Assembly: GCA_017470945.1 (NCBI GenBank)
Contig: JAFUXH010000020.1
Location: 1-44,854 of the forward strand
Direction: 5' to 3'
DNA from: Clostridia bacterium
GTDB lineage: Bacteria > Bacillota > Clostridia > Christensenellales > Aristaeellaceae
Length of the DNA stretch: 44,854 bases
This document shows, piece by piece, positions 7,945 to 15,598 of this stretch. Position 1 is the stretch's first letter, and every line of letters starts with the position of its first letter. A program made the position numbers and the translations under genes. Under the pieces are notes generated by a model. The model worked only from the letters and a program-made list of their open reading frames with translations. It had not been told where the DNA came from and did not search any database.

Positions 7945-8856
7945 TTATTCTTTCGCCATCAAAAGGCGGTAATCGGCGTAGGATAGCAATTCACCCTGCT
8001 TGCTCAGGATGATTTTGGCCTTGTGGGCCTGCGCCTCCAACTTCTTTTGCTCGATTTCCAACACCATGGTGGTGAAGGCGCTGTCGGTTTTGCCATCCCG
8101 ATTCCGGGCCCTACGATGGGCCAGGGTTTCCGCCGGGGTGGAATTGAGCAGGATGGGAACATCGACCCCTTCGATGAAATCGCTGTTGCCGTGGGTCCAT
8201 TCCAGGATCAGCACCTGGATGTTGGAAAAATCCACCTTGTCGTACCACAGTTCCGTGGTTTCCCGGCCCATGCGCTTTAGGTAAATGGCCTTTTCGCCCT
8301 GATGAAAACGGGCCAGGATGTCGGATACCTCGTCAAAATTGGTTTCGTTGGGCGTGCCCAGATACCCCGTCAGCGCCCGGCGGCCTGATTGCTGATAGAC
8401 AGCCAGCCAGGGAAGCGCCTGCGCCGCCGCTGGATCGGCATCCTTTTCTTCGTCCCACAGCCGGTGCAGAATAGCAGTGATTTCGGGCGTGAGCAAATCA
8501 TGATCCACCAGGCCGTGCAAGCCGCCCTGCCGGTACACCCGCACCCGCTCTATATCGTTATCCCGGGGGATGCGGCGTGGATAGTTATCGCCGCTCATCA
8601 CATACGCGCCGATGCCGTCGTGATTCAGGTAATAGGCCAGCACCGAGGCGATCTCGCTTTTGCCCACGCCGCTGCCGCCGCACACGGCCACCACGGCTTT
8701 TTGGCCGCCCAGCGCCGCGATCCGCTGCCGCAGCAGGGGATAAATGACCTGGGCTTTTTGCCTGTGATCCAAACCGATGCAAAGTTTGTCCCCCGGCATG
8801 TCGCCATGGGGAATATCGGCCGGCACGTCCGGCAGAACCATTGTTTTTTCGCTCAT
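7945..8856 (-). CDS. P-loop kinase, uridine kinase/phosphoribulokinase-like
   Basis: A 303-residue soluble P-loop protein. Walker A is GGSGVGKS at residues 60-67, followed by SEIASVLAYYLNHDGIGAYVMSGDNYPRRIPRDND, the pattern of uridine kinase/phosphoribulokinase-type small-molecule kinases in which the SGDNY segment binds substrate. Later features are the VLILEWTHGNSDFIEGVDVPILL strand region and an Arg/Lys-rich lid-like segment (AHRRARNRDGKTDSA). I chose the ATG at 8856 because AGGAGG lies about 8 bases upstream; an in-frame ATG at 8946 has no such site. It is followed at 13 bases by the GH13_18 phosphorylase, so its likely substrate is a product of that reaction, such as the released acceptor. 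That link is inference. It could also be a regulatory ATPase. Confidence 0.75.
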   Translation of the reverse strand: MSEKTMVLPDVPADIPHGDMPGDKLCIGLDHRQKAQVIYPLLRQRIAALGGQKAVVAVCGGSGVGKSEIASVLAYYLNHDGIGAYVMSGDNYPRRIPRDNDIERVRVYRQGGLHGLVDHDLLTPEITAILHRLWDEEKDADPAAAQALPWLAVYQQSGRRALTGYLGTPNETNFDEVSDILARFHQGEKAIYLKRMGRETTELWYDKVDFSNIQVLILEWTHGNSDFIEGVDVPILLNSTPAETLAHRRARNRDGKTDSAFTTMVLEIEQKKLEAQAHKAKIILSKQGELLSYADYRLLMAKE

Positions 8857-8979
8857 TCTTTTTTCCTCCTGATCCGCACGCCGCGTGCCGCGGCCCGCGT
8901 TTTTTTCGCAGCCCATGCAAAGCAAACGATCCAGCAATCTTTCCATCGTTCGTGAAAAGAACGTTTCCCCGGCTTGGAA

Positions 8980-9180
8980 TCATCCGACGACGCGCCAGAA
9001 CGCGATATCCACCGCGCCGCCGGGGCACACGCGGCCCGTAAATTCCGGGCCTTCGGCGGTCCCGCCGGTCATGGGAATGATTTGCAGCGCGCCCCGGGGC
9101 GTATCCCCCACGGCGACGGAGGGGCTCAGCGTCACATGAAGCCGCGTGACCAGCGCCAGCGCGGCGGGTTTATTCTCCAC
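8980..9180 (-). CDS. Short DUF3237-like protein, probably truncated by a frameshift
   Basis: A 66-residue ORF with GTG start. It overlaps the end of the esterase gene by 11 bases, and the run GGGGGAGG about 7-14 bases upstream fits translational coupling. The segment VGDTPRGALQIIPMTGGTAEGPEFTGRVCPGGA matches the N-terminal half of DUF3237 (UPF0311) proteins, which have a PxTGGxxEGPxxxGxVxPGG pattern and are usually about 150 residues long. The frame ends at TGA (8980-8982) soon after this block. Another frame continues with LFTNDGKIAGSFALHGLR, which loosely resembles the missing C-terminal TDDG-type segment, so a frameshift is likely, either real or a sequencing error. DUF3237 function is unknown. 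About 120 bases then separate it from the kinase gene. Confidence 0.5.
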   Translation of the reverse strand: MENKPAALALVTRLHVTLSPSVAVGDTPRGALQIIPMTGGTAEGPEFTGRVCPGGAVDIAFWRVVG

Positions 9181-9991
9181 TTGCGGCCTCCCCCTTCATG
9201 CCCGCAACCAGCCAATCCAGGGCGATGGGCAGGGCGTAATTCCAGAAATCGAAATTGTGCACGCCGGGATGGGTGACCCAGGCATGCGGCACCTTGCGTT
9301 TCATCAGGAATTCATGCAGGTCCACATTGTTGGGATACAGGAAATCCTCCGTGCCGCAGGCCAGGAACAGGCGGGGCACATCCTCCCCCGCGTCCAGGCG
9401 CTTTTGGATCAGCGTCTTGGGGGCCTTATCGCTTTGCAGCAGCTTCTTCGGATCGCCGAAGGTGTTGACGTAGTATTCGTACGGGGCCACCGCGTTGCCC
9501 TTGCCGGGCTGCATCTGGGCCACCTCGTCGGTGATCAGGGCGGAGGACAGGGCAAACACCGCGCCGAACACGTGATTGAAATACAGGCCGCTGCGCAGCG
9601 CCCCAAAGCCGCCCATGGACAGGCCGCCGATGAAGGTTTCCTCCCGCTTGCGGGAAAGGGGGAACAGCTTGCGGGTGACGCTCACCAGCTCCTCGCCGAT
9701 AAAATCCGCGTAGGCTTCGCCGGTGAATTCGTTGTTGAGGTAAAAACTGTTGTCGCCGGAGGGCATCACCACGGCCATCCCGCGCTTCATCGCCTCCCGA
9801 GCGATGGTGCTGTCATACAGCCAATCCATAAAGTTGCCCGAATAGCCGTGCAGCAGATACAGGGTGGGGAAGGGCCCGTCGGCATACAGGGGCTTGCCCC
9901 GTTCATCCATCGCGTCCATGGGCAGGATCACCGAAAAGGGCACCTGCCGCTTGCGGGCCAGGGAGTAGTATTGGCCAGTCAGGATCGCCAT
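9170..9991 (-). CDS. Alpha/beta-hydrolase esterase (esterase D/tributyrin esterase type)
   Basis: A 273-residue serine esterase without a signal peptide, so probably cytoplasmic. Members of this PF00756-type family cleave short acyl esters, including acetyl or feruloyl groups on sugars. The oxyanion-region motif LYLLHGYSGN lies near residues 44-52. The nucleophile elbow is GLSMGG with Ser125, the acid is Asp216 (ACGTEDFLY) and the catalytic His is His245 (HPGVHNFDFW). The triad is complete and the length normal. AAAGGAGG precedes the ATG. It is the second gene of the gntR operon, 48 bases after the regulator with no visible promoter between them. The next ORF starts inside its 3' end. Its place beside a sugar phosphorylase suggests it removes an acyl group from an imported glycoside, but this is inference. 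Confidence 0.85.
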   Translation of the reverse strand: MAILTGQYYSLARKRQVPFSVILPMDAMDERGKPLYADGPFPTLYLLHGYSGNFMDWLYDSTIAREAMKRGMAVVMPSGDNSFYLNNEFTGEAYADFIGEELVSVTRKLFPLSRKREETFIGGLSMGGFGALRSGLYFNHVFGAVFALSSALITDEVAQMQPGKGNAVAPYEYYVNTFGDPKKLLQSDKAPKTLIQKRLDAGEDVPRLFLACGTEDFLYPNNVDLHEFLMKRKVPHAWVTHPGVHNFDFWNYALPIALDWLVAGMKGEAASGE

Positions 9992-10039
9992 ATAATACCT
10001 CCTTTGTTCTCGCAGGTTCAGGAACGGTTTCTTGGCATG

Positions 10040-10684
10040 TCACGAATAGCGAGCCAGAATATTATCCATGCTCCGGCTGATGTGCTGGGTCATGGCCTTC
10101 CGAGCTTCCTCCGCCTTCCCATCCCGGATAAAATGCAGGATGGCGATATGCTCGTAGGTGGAATTGCGGAAGTGCGTATCGGCGGCGTTTTCCCCGTGCC
10201 CCACGCTGGGGCCGTTCCACATTTCCAACAGATAGTTCTTTAATTGATGATTGTCCGCCGCCTGCCAGATCGCCATGTGGATATCCTGGTTCAGCGTTTC
10301 GTAATCCGCCCGGTCGATGGCATCCAAATGATCCCGCAGGGTATACAGCCTTTCCAGCAGCGCTTCGGTTTCCATGCCGTTTTTCGCGGCCCTGCAGGCG
10401 GCTTCCGCCTCCAGCAGGATGCGCATTTCAAAAATATCCCGGATGAATTTCCGATCGATGGTATTGACGATGGCTCCTTTGTTCATGCGCAGGGTGATCA
10501 GCCCCTCCGCCTCCAGGCTTTGCAGCGCCTCCCGCACCGGGGTGCGGCTGACGCCCAGCCGGGCGGCGATATCCGTCAGGCTCAATTCGTCGCCGCTTTT
10601 GTATTCACCGGAATAAATGGCTTTGCGCAGGATGGCCGTGATGCGCACGCGAACGGGCATCATCTGCAGGGTTTCCAAGGGCAA
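10040..10684 (-). CDS. GntR-family regulator, FadR/FCD subfamily
   Basis: A 214-residue DNA-binding regulator. The winged helix-turn-helix (about residues 12-75) has the GntR signature LSLTDIAARLGVSRTPVREALQSLEAEGLITL. The C-terminal part is an all-helical FCD ligand domain, with EMRILLEAEAACRAA and H/D/N residues that commonly bind a metal and a carboxylate ligand. The start appears to be TTG at 10684, with AGGGGG a few bases upstream; an internal ATG about 7 codons later is an alternative. It heads the operon of esterase, DUF3237-like, kinase and GH13_18 genes. Its own promoter carries the operator core ATTTTGTATACGA, repeated in front of the divergent LeuCD-type operon, so it probably represses both and itself. 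FCD regulators usually respond to organic acids. Confidence 0.88.
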   Translation of the reverse strand: MPLETLQMMPVRVRITAILRKAIYSGEYKSGDELSLTDIAARLGVSRTPVREALQSLEAEGLITLRMNKGAIVNTIDRKFIRDIFEMRILLEAEAACRAAKNGMETEALLERLYTLRDHLDAIDRADYETLNQDIHMAIWQAADNHQLKNYLLEMWNGPSVGHGENAADTHFRNSTYEHIAILHFIRDGKAEEARKAMTQHISRSMDNILARYS

Positions 10685-10696
10685 GCCCCCTTTTGC

Positions 10697-10709
10697 ATTT
10701 TGTATACGA
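10697..10709. promoter_or_regulatory. Probable GntR operator at the gntR promoter
   Basis: ATTTTGTATACGA lies between the -10 box (10714-10719) and the gntR start, overlapping the expected transcription start. The identical 13 bases form the left part of the palindrome at 11139-11161. Confidence 0.65.
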
Positions 10710-10713
10710 TCCC

Positions 10714-10742
10714 ATTATACCCAATATAGTATAAAAAATCAA
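10714..10742 (-). promoter_or_regulatory. Promoter of the gntR operon
   Basis: Read on the - strand: -35 TTGATT (10742-10737), 17-base spacer, -10 TATAAT (10719-10714). The operator core lies directly downstream, a layout expected for autorepression. Confidence 0.75.
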
Positions 10743-10818
10743 TCGCCAAATGCAAGGCTCCCGCGCCTGCATGCGGGGCGGCTGCCGGGGACTGTGGCCC
10801 GGCGCGATTCCCACATGG

Positions 10819-11041
10819 ATTCATACTGAACTCAATGAAACATCGCATCAAAATGGCAAGCTAAAAACAGTGTCATCCCGACCGAAATGGAGCCGGAGGC
10901 GAAATGAAGCGGAGGGATCTGGCGCGGCTGATCAACCCAACCTTCAGATCCTTGGATTCCGATTTTTCTCTGGCTCCGCTTCATGTGGGACGACAAACGA
11001 GTTTATGCTTTGGTTCATCATTTTCATTGAGCGTAGTACCA
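10819..11041. repeat. Dispersed intergenic repeat, second locus of the 5.9-kb family
   Basis: The core 10871-10995 starts TGTCATCCCGACCGAAATGG and ends GGGACGACA. Both flanks also match the 6.1-kb copy: TTCATACTGAACTCA on the left, and GAGTTTAT with ATTGAG.GTAGTA on the right. It fills most of the gap between the divergent gntR and LeuC-type genes, so the two promoters are separated by about 350 bases of repeat-rich DNA. I see no gene in this gap. Confidence 0.75.
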
Positions 11042-11096
11042 GGCTTCATCCGGCTGAAAAAATCAAAGAAAATTCGCCTTTTTTTCGCTCAGGGAC

Positions 11097-11125
11097 TTGC
11101 TTTGGGGCCGCTGTTGTGATAGGAT
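11097..11125 (+). promoter_or_regulatory. Promoter of the LeuCD-type operon
   Basis: -35 TTGCTT (11097-11102), 17-base spacer, -10 TAGGAT (11120-11125). Both boxes are weaker than consensus. The GntR-type palindrome starts 13 bases after the -10 box. Confidence 0.55.
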
Positions 11126-11138
11126 AAGATCAAGATGT

Positions 11139-11161
11139 ATTTTGTATACGAAATACAAAAT
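11139..11161. promoter_or_regulatory. Palindromic operator for the LeuCD-type operon
   Basis: Perfect 9-bp arms, ATTTTGTAT and ATACAAAAT, separated by 5 bases. The left 13 bases are identical to the site at the gntR promoter. It sits between the promoter and the ribosome binding site of the LeuC-type gene, a repressing position. TTGTATAC-like cores are common for GntR/FCD regulators. Confidence 0.75.
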
Positions 11162-11189
11162 GTGAGAATCGTGATGAGGAGGAAGGCAT

Positions 11190-12452
11190 ATGCACGCCAT
11201 CGAAAAGATCCTGGCCAAGAACAGCGGAAGAACGGAAGTGCGCACCGGCGAAATCGTCACCGCCAAGGTGGATTTTGCCGAAATCAACGACCTGTACCTG
11301 CAAACCGTGTATTCCTTCTACGAAATGGGCGGCGACAGGGTGTGGGATAACACCCGCTGCGCCTTCGTCTTTGATCATTACGCCCCCTGCCCCGACATCA
11401 AAAGCGCCGCCAACCACAGGGAAATGCGGGAATTCGCGAAAAAGAACGACCTGAAATTCCATTTCGACACCAATTGCGGCGTGTGCCACCAGGTGATGCC
11501 GGAGGCCGGCGTCATTTACCCCGGCATGATCGTGGTGGCTACCGACAGCCATACCACCACCCACGGTGCCTTCGGGGCCATGGGCACCGGCTGCGGGGCG
11601 ACGGATATGGCCACCATCCTGATGACGGGGGAGCTGTGGTTCCGGGTGCCGGAGATCATCGAGGTGCGGCTGGAAGGCGAAGCCCCCAAGGGCGTGTACC
11701 CCAAGGACGTGGTGCTGGCCGTGCTGGGCAGGATCCGGGCGGACGGGGCCGTTTACAAGGCCATCGATTTTACCGGCAGCTACGTGGACAGCCTGAATGT
11801 GGCGGGCCGCATGACCATCTGCAACATGGCGGTGGAAATGGGGGCCAAAACCGCCTATATGCAGCCCAATCAGGACGTGATCGACTACGTGATCAAGCGG
11901 GCGGTGCGGCCCTATGAAATCCAGTTCACCGATCCCGGCTACGTCTACGCCGAAAGCTACGTGTTCGACGTATCGGCGCTGGAGCCCGAGCTGGCCTGCC
12001 CCAGCAGCGTGGAAAACGTGCATCCGTTATCCGAAGTGGTCGCCCAGGGCGAAGTGAAGCTGGATCAGGGCTACATCGGCTCCTGCACCGGGGGCCGGAC
12101 GGAGGATATCGCCATCGCGGCGAAGATCCTGAAGGGCAAGCACATCCCCCCTTACACCCGCCTGGTGATCGTGCCCGCCTCCCGGGATGTGATGCAGGAG
12201 TGCATTGCCCACGGCTACATTCAGGACCTGATGGACGCCGGGGCCACCATCACCACCCCCGGCTGCGGGGCCTGCCTGGGGGCTCACGAAGGCATTCTGG
12301 CCCCCAAGGAAGTGTGCATCACCAGCACCAACCGCAATTTCCCAGGCCGCATGGGCAGCACCGAAGCGCTGATGTACCTGGCCAGCCCCGCCACCGTGGC
12401 GGCCAGCCTGCTGAACGGGCGCATCACCGACCCCCGGCCTTACCTGGATTGA
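11190..12452 (+). CDS. LeuC-type (3-isopropylmalate/homoaconitate) dehydratase large subunit
   Basis: A 420-residue aconitase-superfamily large subunit that binds a 4Fe-4S cluster and, with the small subunit, moves a hydroxyl group by dehydration and rehydration of a hydroxy-dicarboxylate or tricarboxylate. Signatures are PGMIVVATDSHTTTHGAFGA (residues 111-130), GTGCGATDMA, and the cluster cysteines Cys299 (GSCTGGR), Cys359 and Cys362 (GCGACLG). The length is that of the bacterial/archaeal LeuC family. GAGGAGG precedes the ATG. LeuD-type follows at 15 bases. There is no leuA, leuB or ilv gene here, and the operon appears to be controlled by a catabolic-type GntR regulator, so the natural substrate may be citramalate, 2,3-dimethylmalate or a similar acid rather than isopropylmalate. 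I therefore give no gene symbol. Confidence 0.85.
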   Translation: MHAIEKILAKNSGRTEVRTGEIVTAKVDFAEINDLYLQTVYSFYEMGGDRVWDNTRCAFVFDHYAPCPDIKSAANHREMREFAKKNDLKFHFDTNCGVCHQVMPEAGVIYPGMIVVATDSHTTTHGAFGAMGTGCGATDMATILMTGELWFRVPEIIEVRLEGEAPKGVYPKDVVLAVLGRIRADGAVYKAIDFTGSYVDSLNVAGRMTICNMAVEMGAKTAYMQPNQDVIDYVIKRAVRPYEIQFTDPGYVYAESYVFDVSALEPELACPSSVENVHPLSEVVAQGEVKLDQGYIGSCTGGRTEDIAIAAKILKGKHIPPYTRLVIVPASRDVMQECIAHGYIQDLMDAGATITTPGCGACLGAHEGILAPKEVCITSTNRNFPGRMGSTEALMYLASPATVAASLLNGRITDPRPYLD

Positions 12453-12467
12453 GAGGAGGACGCGCGC

Positions 12468-12977
12468 ATGAATACCAAAATCACCGGCAAGATCATCGTG
12501 GTGGGCGATAATATCGATACCGACCAGATTTACCCCGGCCGTTTCCTGGCCATCACCGACCCCAAGGAGATCGGCAGCCATTGCCTGTGCGGCGTCAGCG
12601 AAGAAATCGCCCCGCATTTCCCCCAGGGCGGCATCGTGGTGGCGGGGCGCAATTTCGGCTGCGGCTCCAGCCGGGAGCACGCCCCCATCGCCCTGCTCAA
12701 CATGGGCGCGGCGGCGGTATTGGCCGATTCCTTCGCCCGCATTTTCTTCCGCAACGCCGTGAACCTGGGCCTGCTGCCCGTCATCTGCAAGGGCATCAGC
12801 CGGCACGTCCGGGATGGGCAGACCCTGACCCTCGATCTGGACGCGGGGCAGGTGACCGTGCTGGAGACCGGCGAGATGCTGCCCTGCGAGCAATTGGGCG
12901 ACCAGGCCATGAAGATCCTGGAGGCTGGCGGCATCAAGCCCATGATGCGGGCCAGATTCGGCAAAACCAACGGGTGA
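12468..12977 (+). CDS. LeuD-type dehydratase small subunit
   Basis: A 169-residue swivel-domain subunit that completes the active site of the LeuC-type partner. It begins GKIIVVGDNIDTDQIYPGRFL, whose YPGRFL loop lies at the substrate-recognition position of the small subunit. The conserved GCGSSREHAP follows at residues 64-73. The length is typical of the short archaeal/clostridial LeuD type. The ATG is 15 bases after the large-subunit stop, with GAGAGGAGG upstream. A strong terminator follows at 12994, so the operon contains only these two genes. The loop sequence could be compared with characterised IPM isomerase, homoaconitase and dimethylmalate dehydratase to place the substrate. Confidence 0.85.
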   Translation: MNTKITGKIIVVGDNIDTDQIYPGRFLAITDPKEIGSHCLCGVSEEIAPHFPQGGIVVAGRNFGCGSSREHAPIALLNMGAAAVLADSFARIFFRNAVNLGLLPVICKGISRHVRDGQTLTLDLDAGQVTVLETGEMLPCEQLGDQAMKILEAGGIKPMMRARFGKTNG

Positions 12978-12993
12978 CAGAACTTGAAACATC

Positions 12994-13029
12994 GCACGGG
13001 TGCGTTCAGCGGCGCACCCGTGCTTTTTT
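12994..13029 (+). terminator. Terminator of the LeuCD-type operon
   Basis: An 11-bp perfect GC-rich stem (GCACGGGTGCG, 12994-13004, with 13013-13023) followed by six T residues. Confidence 0.88.
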
Positions 13030-13082
13030 ATCAAAGCAGCCTCCGCCGCGCACGGCTTTTCACCGGCGCCCTAATTTTTCCT

Positions 13083-13111
13083 TTTCAATCGTGGAAGGAA
13101 TGTGATATAAT
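13083..13111 (+). promoter_or_regulatory. Promoter of the AraC-type regulator
   Basis: An extended -10 TGATATAAT (13103-13111) with a weak -35 TTTCAA 17 bases upstream. It sits just after the preceding terminator, about 85 bases before the chosen start. Confidence 0.6.
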
Positions 13112-13195
13112 GAAGGGTGACAGAGGCTGCAATTGAATCTTTTCAGGCGGGATATGCGCGTTTCGTCGCGGCGGGAAAGACGGAGGAGACGGGAA

Positions 13196-14371
13196 ATGAC
13201 GAATCAGCCGGTTCAGGAGCTGCTCATTTACCGTTGGGTGACGGGCTTTTTTTCCACGCCCGGCGATCTGACCCGGGAGCTGAGCCAAGGCGGCGTCGTC
13301 TGCGACGGCGGGTGCCAGTACCTGGCCGTTCTGACCCGCATTGATCATTACCGTTATCAGCGCCAGCGCCTGGGCATGGAAAAAATGTATCAATTGAAAA
13401 CGGCCCTGCTGGCCCTGTGCGGCCGCTTGTTTCCCCAGGGCTACAGCTGCATGGGGTCGGATACCTACGCCGTGACCATCCTGACCCGGCGGGGCATGAT
13501 CCATCCCGACGCGTGGGAGGAGGCGGTGCTGGCCCTGCGGCAGGCCCTGCAGGCCGAATTCGGCGTCACCCTCACCGTGGGCGTGGGCACCCGCGCCGCG
13601 TCGGCTGCCGCCGTGCCCGAAAGCGTGCGCAACGCCTACATCGCCGCCCGCTACCGCATGGTGTTCGGCCCGGCCCAGACCATCCGGTATGAGGATATTT
13701 CCATGCGCGTGGGCGTGTCCCCGGCCTATCCGGACGATGAAATCAAGCAGCTGCTGCGCTCCTTTGAGCGGGGCGATCCCGCCGAATTCGAGCGGCGGCT
13801 GACCAACCTGTTTTCCATTATTTATTCCCAGTCGGTGCAGTTTGGCCTGGCCGCCGCCGGCCATTTGCTGATGGAGCTGTACCGCTGCCTGCCCCCCGAC
13901 GCCCAGGCCGGCTGCGACGTTGTGGGCATTTACACCCAGCTGAACGAATGCGACGATTTTTCCCAGCAACTGTCGATGCTGCGTTCCTTCGGCCTCGCTG
14001 CCATCGACAATCAGCAGAAAGGCGCCGTGCCCTCCGCCAAACGGAAGGAGCAGCTGGACGGCATCCTGGCCTACATCCATGAAAACTACCGGCACCCCGA
14101 CCTGAGCATGACCTCCATCGCGGAGCATGCCGCCCTGTCCGCCAATACGGTGCGCCTGCTGTTCCGCGAGCACGGCTTGGCCTCCCCCAAGGATTACATT
14201 CAGCAATTGCGCATGGAGGAGGCCTGCCGGATGCTGCGGGAAACCGATCTGCCCGCCCGGGAAATCGGCGAGCAGGTGGGCTTCATCGACAGCCGTTACT
14301 TCTACGTTTCTTTCAAAAAATACTCCGGGAAAACGGCCTACGAGTACCGCGCCGTGAGCACGAGAGGATAA
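13196..14371 (+). CDS. AraC-family regulator with a GGDEF-like middle region
   Basis: A 391-residue transcription regulator. The C-terminal 100 residues hold the two helix-turn-helix motifs of AraC proteins: SMTSIAEHAALSANTVRLLFREH, then ARE-IGEQVGFIDSRYFYVSFKKYSGKTAYEYR. The N-terminal region (YLAVLTRIDHYRYQRQRLG, then VTLTVGVGTRAAS and VRNAYIAARYRMVFG) resembles the degenerate GGDEF-like module of YesN-type regulators. No transmembrane helix is seen. The start at 13196 is chosen from GGAGGAG 8 bases upstream; an earlier in-frame ATG at 13133 would add a very Arg-rich stretch. It is followed by its own terminator and then by the LplB/LplC/SBP genes, as is usual for this regulator type, so it most likely activates that operon. 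Confidence 0.86.
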   Translation: MTNQPVQELLIYRWVTGFFSTPGDLTRELSQGGVVCDGGCQYLAVLTRIDHYRYQRQRLGMEKMYQLKTALLALCGRLFPQGYSCMGSDTYAVTILTRRGMIHPDAWEEAVLALRQALQAEFGVTLTVGVGTRAASAAAVPESVRNAYIAARYRMVFGPAQTIRYEDISMRVGVSPAYPDDEIKQLLRSFERGDPAEFERRLTNLFSIIYSQSVQFGLAAAGHLLMELYRCLPPDAQAGCDVVGIYTQLNECDDFSQQLSMLRSFGLAAIDNQQKGAVPSAKRKEQLDGILAYIHENYRHPDLSMTSIAEHAALSANTVRLLFREHGLASPKDYIQQLRMEEACRMLRETDLPAREIGEQVGFIDSRYFYVSFKKYSGKTAYEYRAVSTRG

Positions 14372-14387
14372 TATTTTATGCGAGGAG

Positions 14388-14418
14388 AACCGTTCTTGGT
14401 AGCCAAAGAGCGGTTTTT
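14388..14418 (+). terminator. Terminator after the AraC-type gene
   Basis: AACCGTTCTTGG pairs with CCAAAGAGCGGTT, with one bulged A and one G-T wobble, and runs into five T residues. It separates the regulator from the transporter operon. Confidence 0.75.
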
Positions 14419-14548
14419 CCCTCCCCGCGCCTCCTTCCGAGAAAGCCGTGGTATATGCTGGGATCGTCAATGGGGTTTTCAAGATTTTGGTGTATTTATT
14501 TGTTTTTGACCATCACGGACTAAATCAATAGACTCATGTTTGATTTTG

Positions 14549-14607
14549 CGCAATTTTTGAAATTGCGTTTTTTTGAACTTGTGGATTCTGGGAAGAAAAA
14601 ATATAAT
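14549..14607 (+). promoter_or_regulatory. Promoter of the LplB/LplC operon with an upstream palindrome
   Basis: -10 TATAAT (14602-14607) with a weak -35 TTGTGG (14579-14584), 17-base spacer. A weak -35 fits an activator-dependent promoter. Just upstream, at 14549-14567, lies a perfect palindrome with arms CGCAATTT and AAATTGCG and a 3-base centre. It is a candidate activator or repressor site, though its T-rich tail could also make it a weak terminator. Confidence 0.55.
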
Positions 14608-14638
14608 AATACCATCCAAAGGAATGGGAGGGTTCGCA

Positions 14639-15580
14639 ATGCAGGCCACAATGCAGACAAAAAAGAAAAAGCACGGCTTCCTGCGAGAAATGCGGCAGAA
14701 CGGGTTTCTCTACCTGCTCACGCTGCCGGGCATCATTTTCTTCCTCGTTTTCAGCTACACGCCCATGCTGGGCCTGGTCATGGCCTTTCAGGATTACTCC
14801 ATGCGCAAGGGCGTGTTCGGCTCCTCCTTCAATGGGGTGAACAATTTCAAGTTCCTGTTCCAGACCGGCGACATTTGGCGGGTGACGGGCAACACGCTAT
14901 TCCTGAACGTACTGTTCATTTTCTTCACCACGCTGATGAGCGTATTCCTGGCCATCCTGTTCAGCGAAGTGAAGAACCGGAAGTTCAAGCGGATCACCCA
15001 AACCATTTCCATCCTGCCCAATTTCGTACCCTGGACCGTGATCGCCCTGTTCCTGGACGCGTTCATCGATCCCACCACCGGCATGGTGGCCAAATCCCTG
15101 GCCGCCGCCGGCGCGCCGGTGGATTTTTACGCCAATGCCTCCATCTGGCCGGGCCTGCTGGTGTTCCTGAAGATCTGGCAAGGCGCGGGCTACGGCGCCA
15201 TCGTGTATATCGCCACCATCGTGGGCATCGACCCGCAGATTTACGAGGCGGCGGATATCGACGGGGCCACCCGGCTGCAGAAAATCTTCCGCATCACCCT
15301 TCCCATCCTCAAGCCCACGATCATCCTGATGAGCCTGTTCAGCGTCGGCCGCATCTTCTACGGGGATTTCGGCATGATCTACGCCCTGGTGGGCGATAAC
15401 AGCCTGCTCTTTTCCACCACCGACGTCATCGACACCTACGTGTACCGCATGATGCGCATGCTCAGGAACTACGGCATGAGCTCCGCCACCGGCATGTTCC
15501 AATCCGTGCTGGGCTTCGTGTTCATCATAACGGTGAATTGGATCGCCCGGAAACTGGACCCGGAAAGCGCCCTCTTCTGA
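14639..15580 (+). CDS. Carbohydrate ABC importer permease, LplB/YtcP-partner type
   Basis: A 313-residue inner-membrane permease with six predicted helices, the first around YLLTLPGIIFFLVFSYTPMLGL. The ABC-permease EAA loop is EAADIDGATRLQKIFRITLPILKP, which contacts the ATPase. The family (LplB/YesO-partner group, CUT1) imports oligosaccharides, often plant or host polysaccharide fragments. The start at 14639 follows GGGAGGG by 6 bases. LplC-type follows after 18 bases. No ATPase is encoded in this operon; the MsmX-type protein at 33729 is the obvious candidate partner. Confidence 0.88.
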   Translation: MQATMQTKKKKHGFLREMRQNGFLYLLTLPGIIFFLVFSYTPMLGLVMAFQDYSMRKGVFGSSFNGVNNFKFLFQTGDIWRVTGNTLFLNVLFIFFTTLMSVFLAILFSEVKNRKFKRITQTISILPNFVPWTVIALFLDAFIDPTTGMVAKSLAAAGAPVDFYANASIWPGLLVFLKIWQGAGYGAIVYIATIVGIDPQIYEAADIDGATRLQKIFRITLPILKPTIILMSLFSVGRIFYGDFGMIYALVGDNSLLFSTTDVIDTYVYRMMRMLRNYGMSSATGMFQSVLGFVFIITVNWIARKLDPESALF

Positions 15581-15598
15581 GAAACGGAGGAAGAAACC

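Noticed and set aside
10750-11127. 125-codon open frame between the divergent gntR and LeuC-type genes
   Set aside because: It runs through a dispersed repeat and into the promoter region, so it is not a gene.
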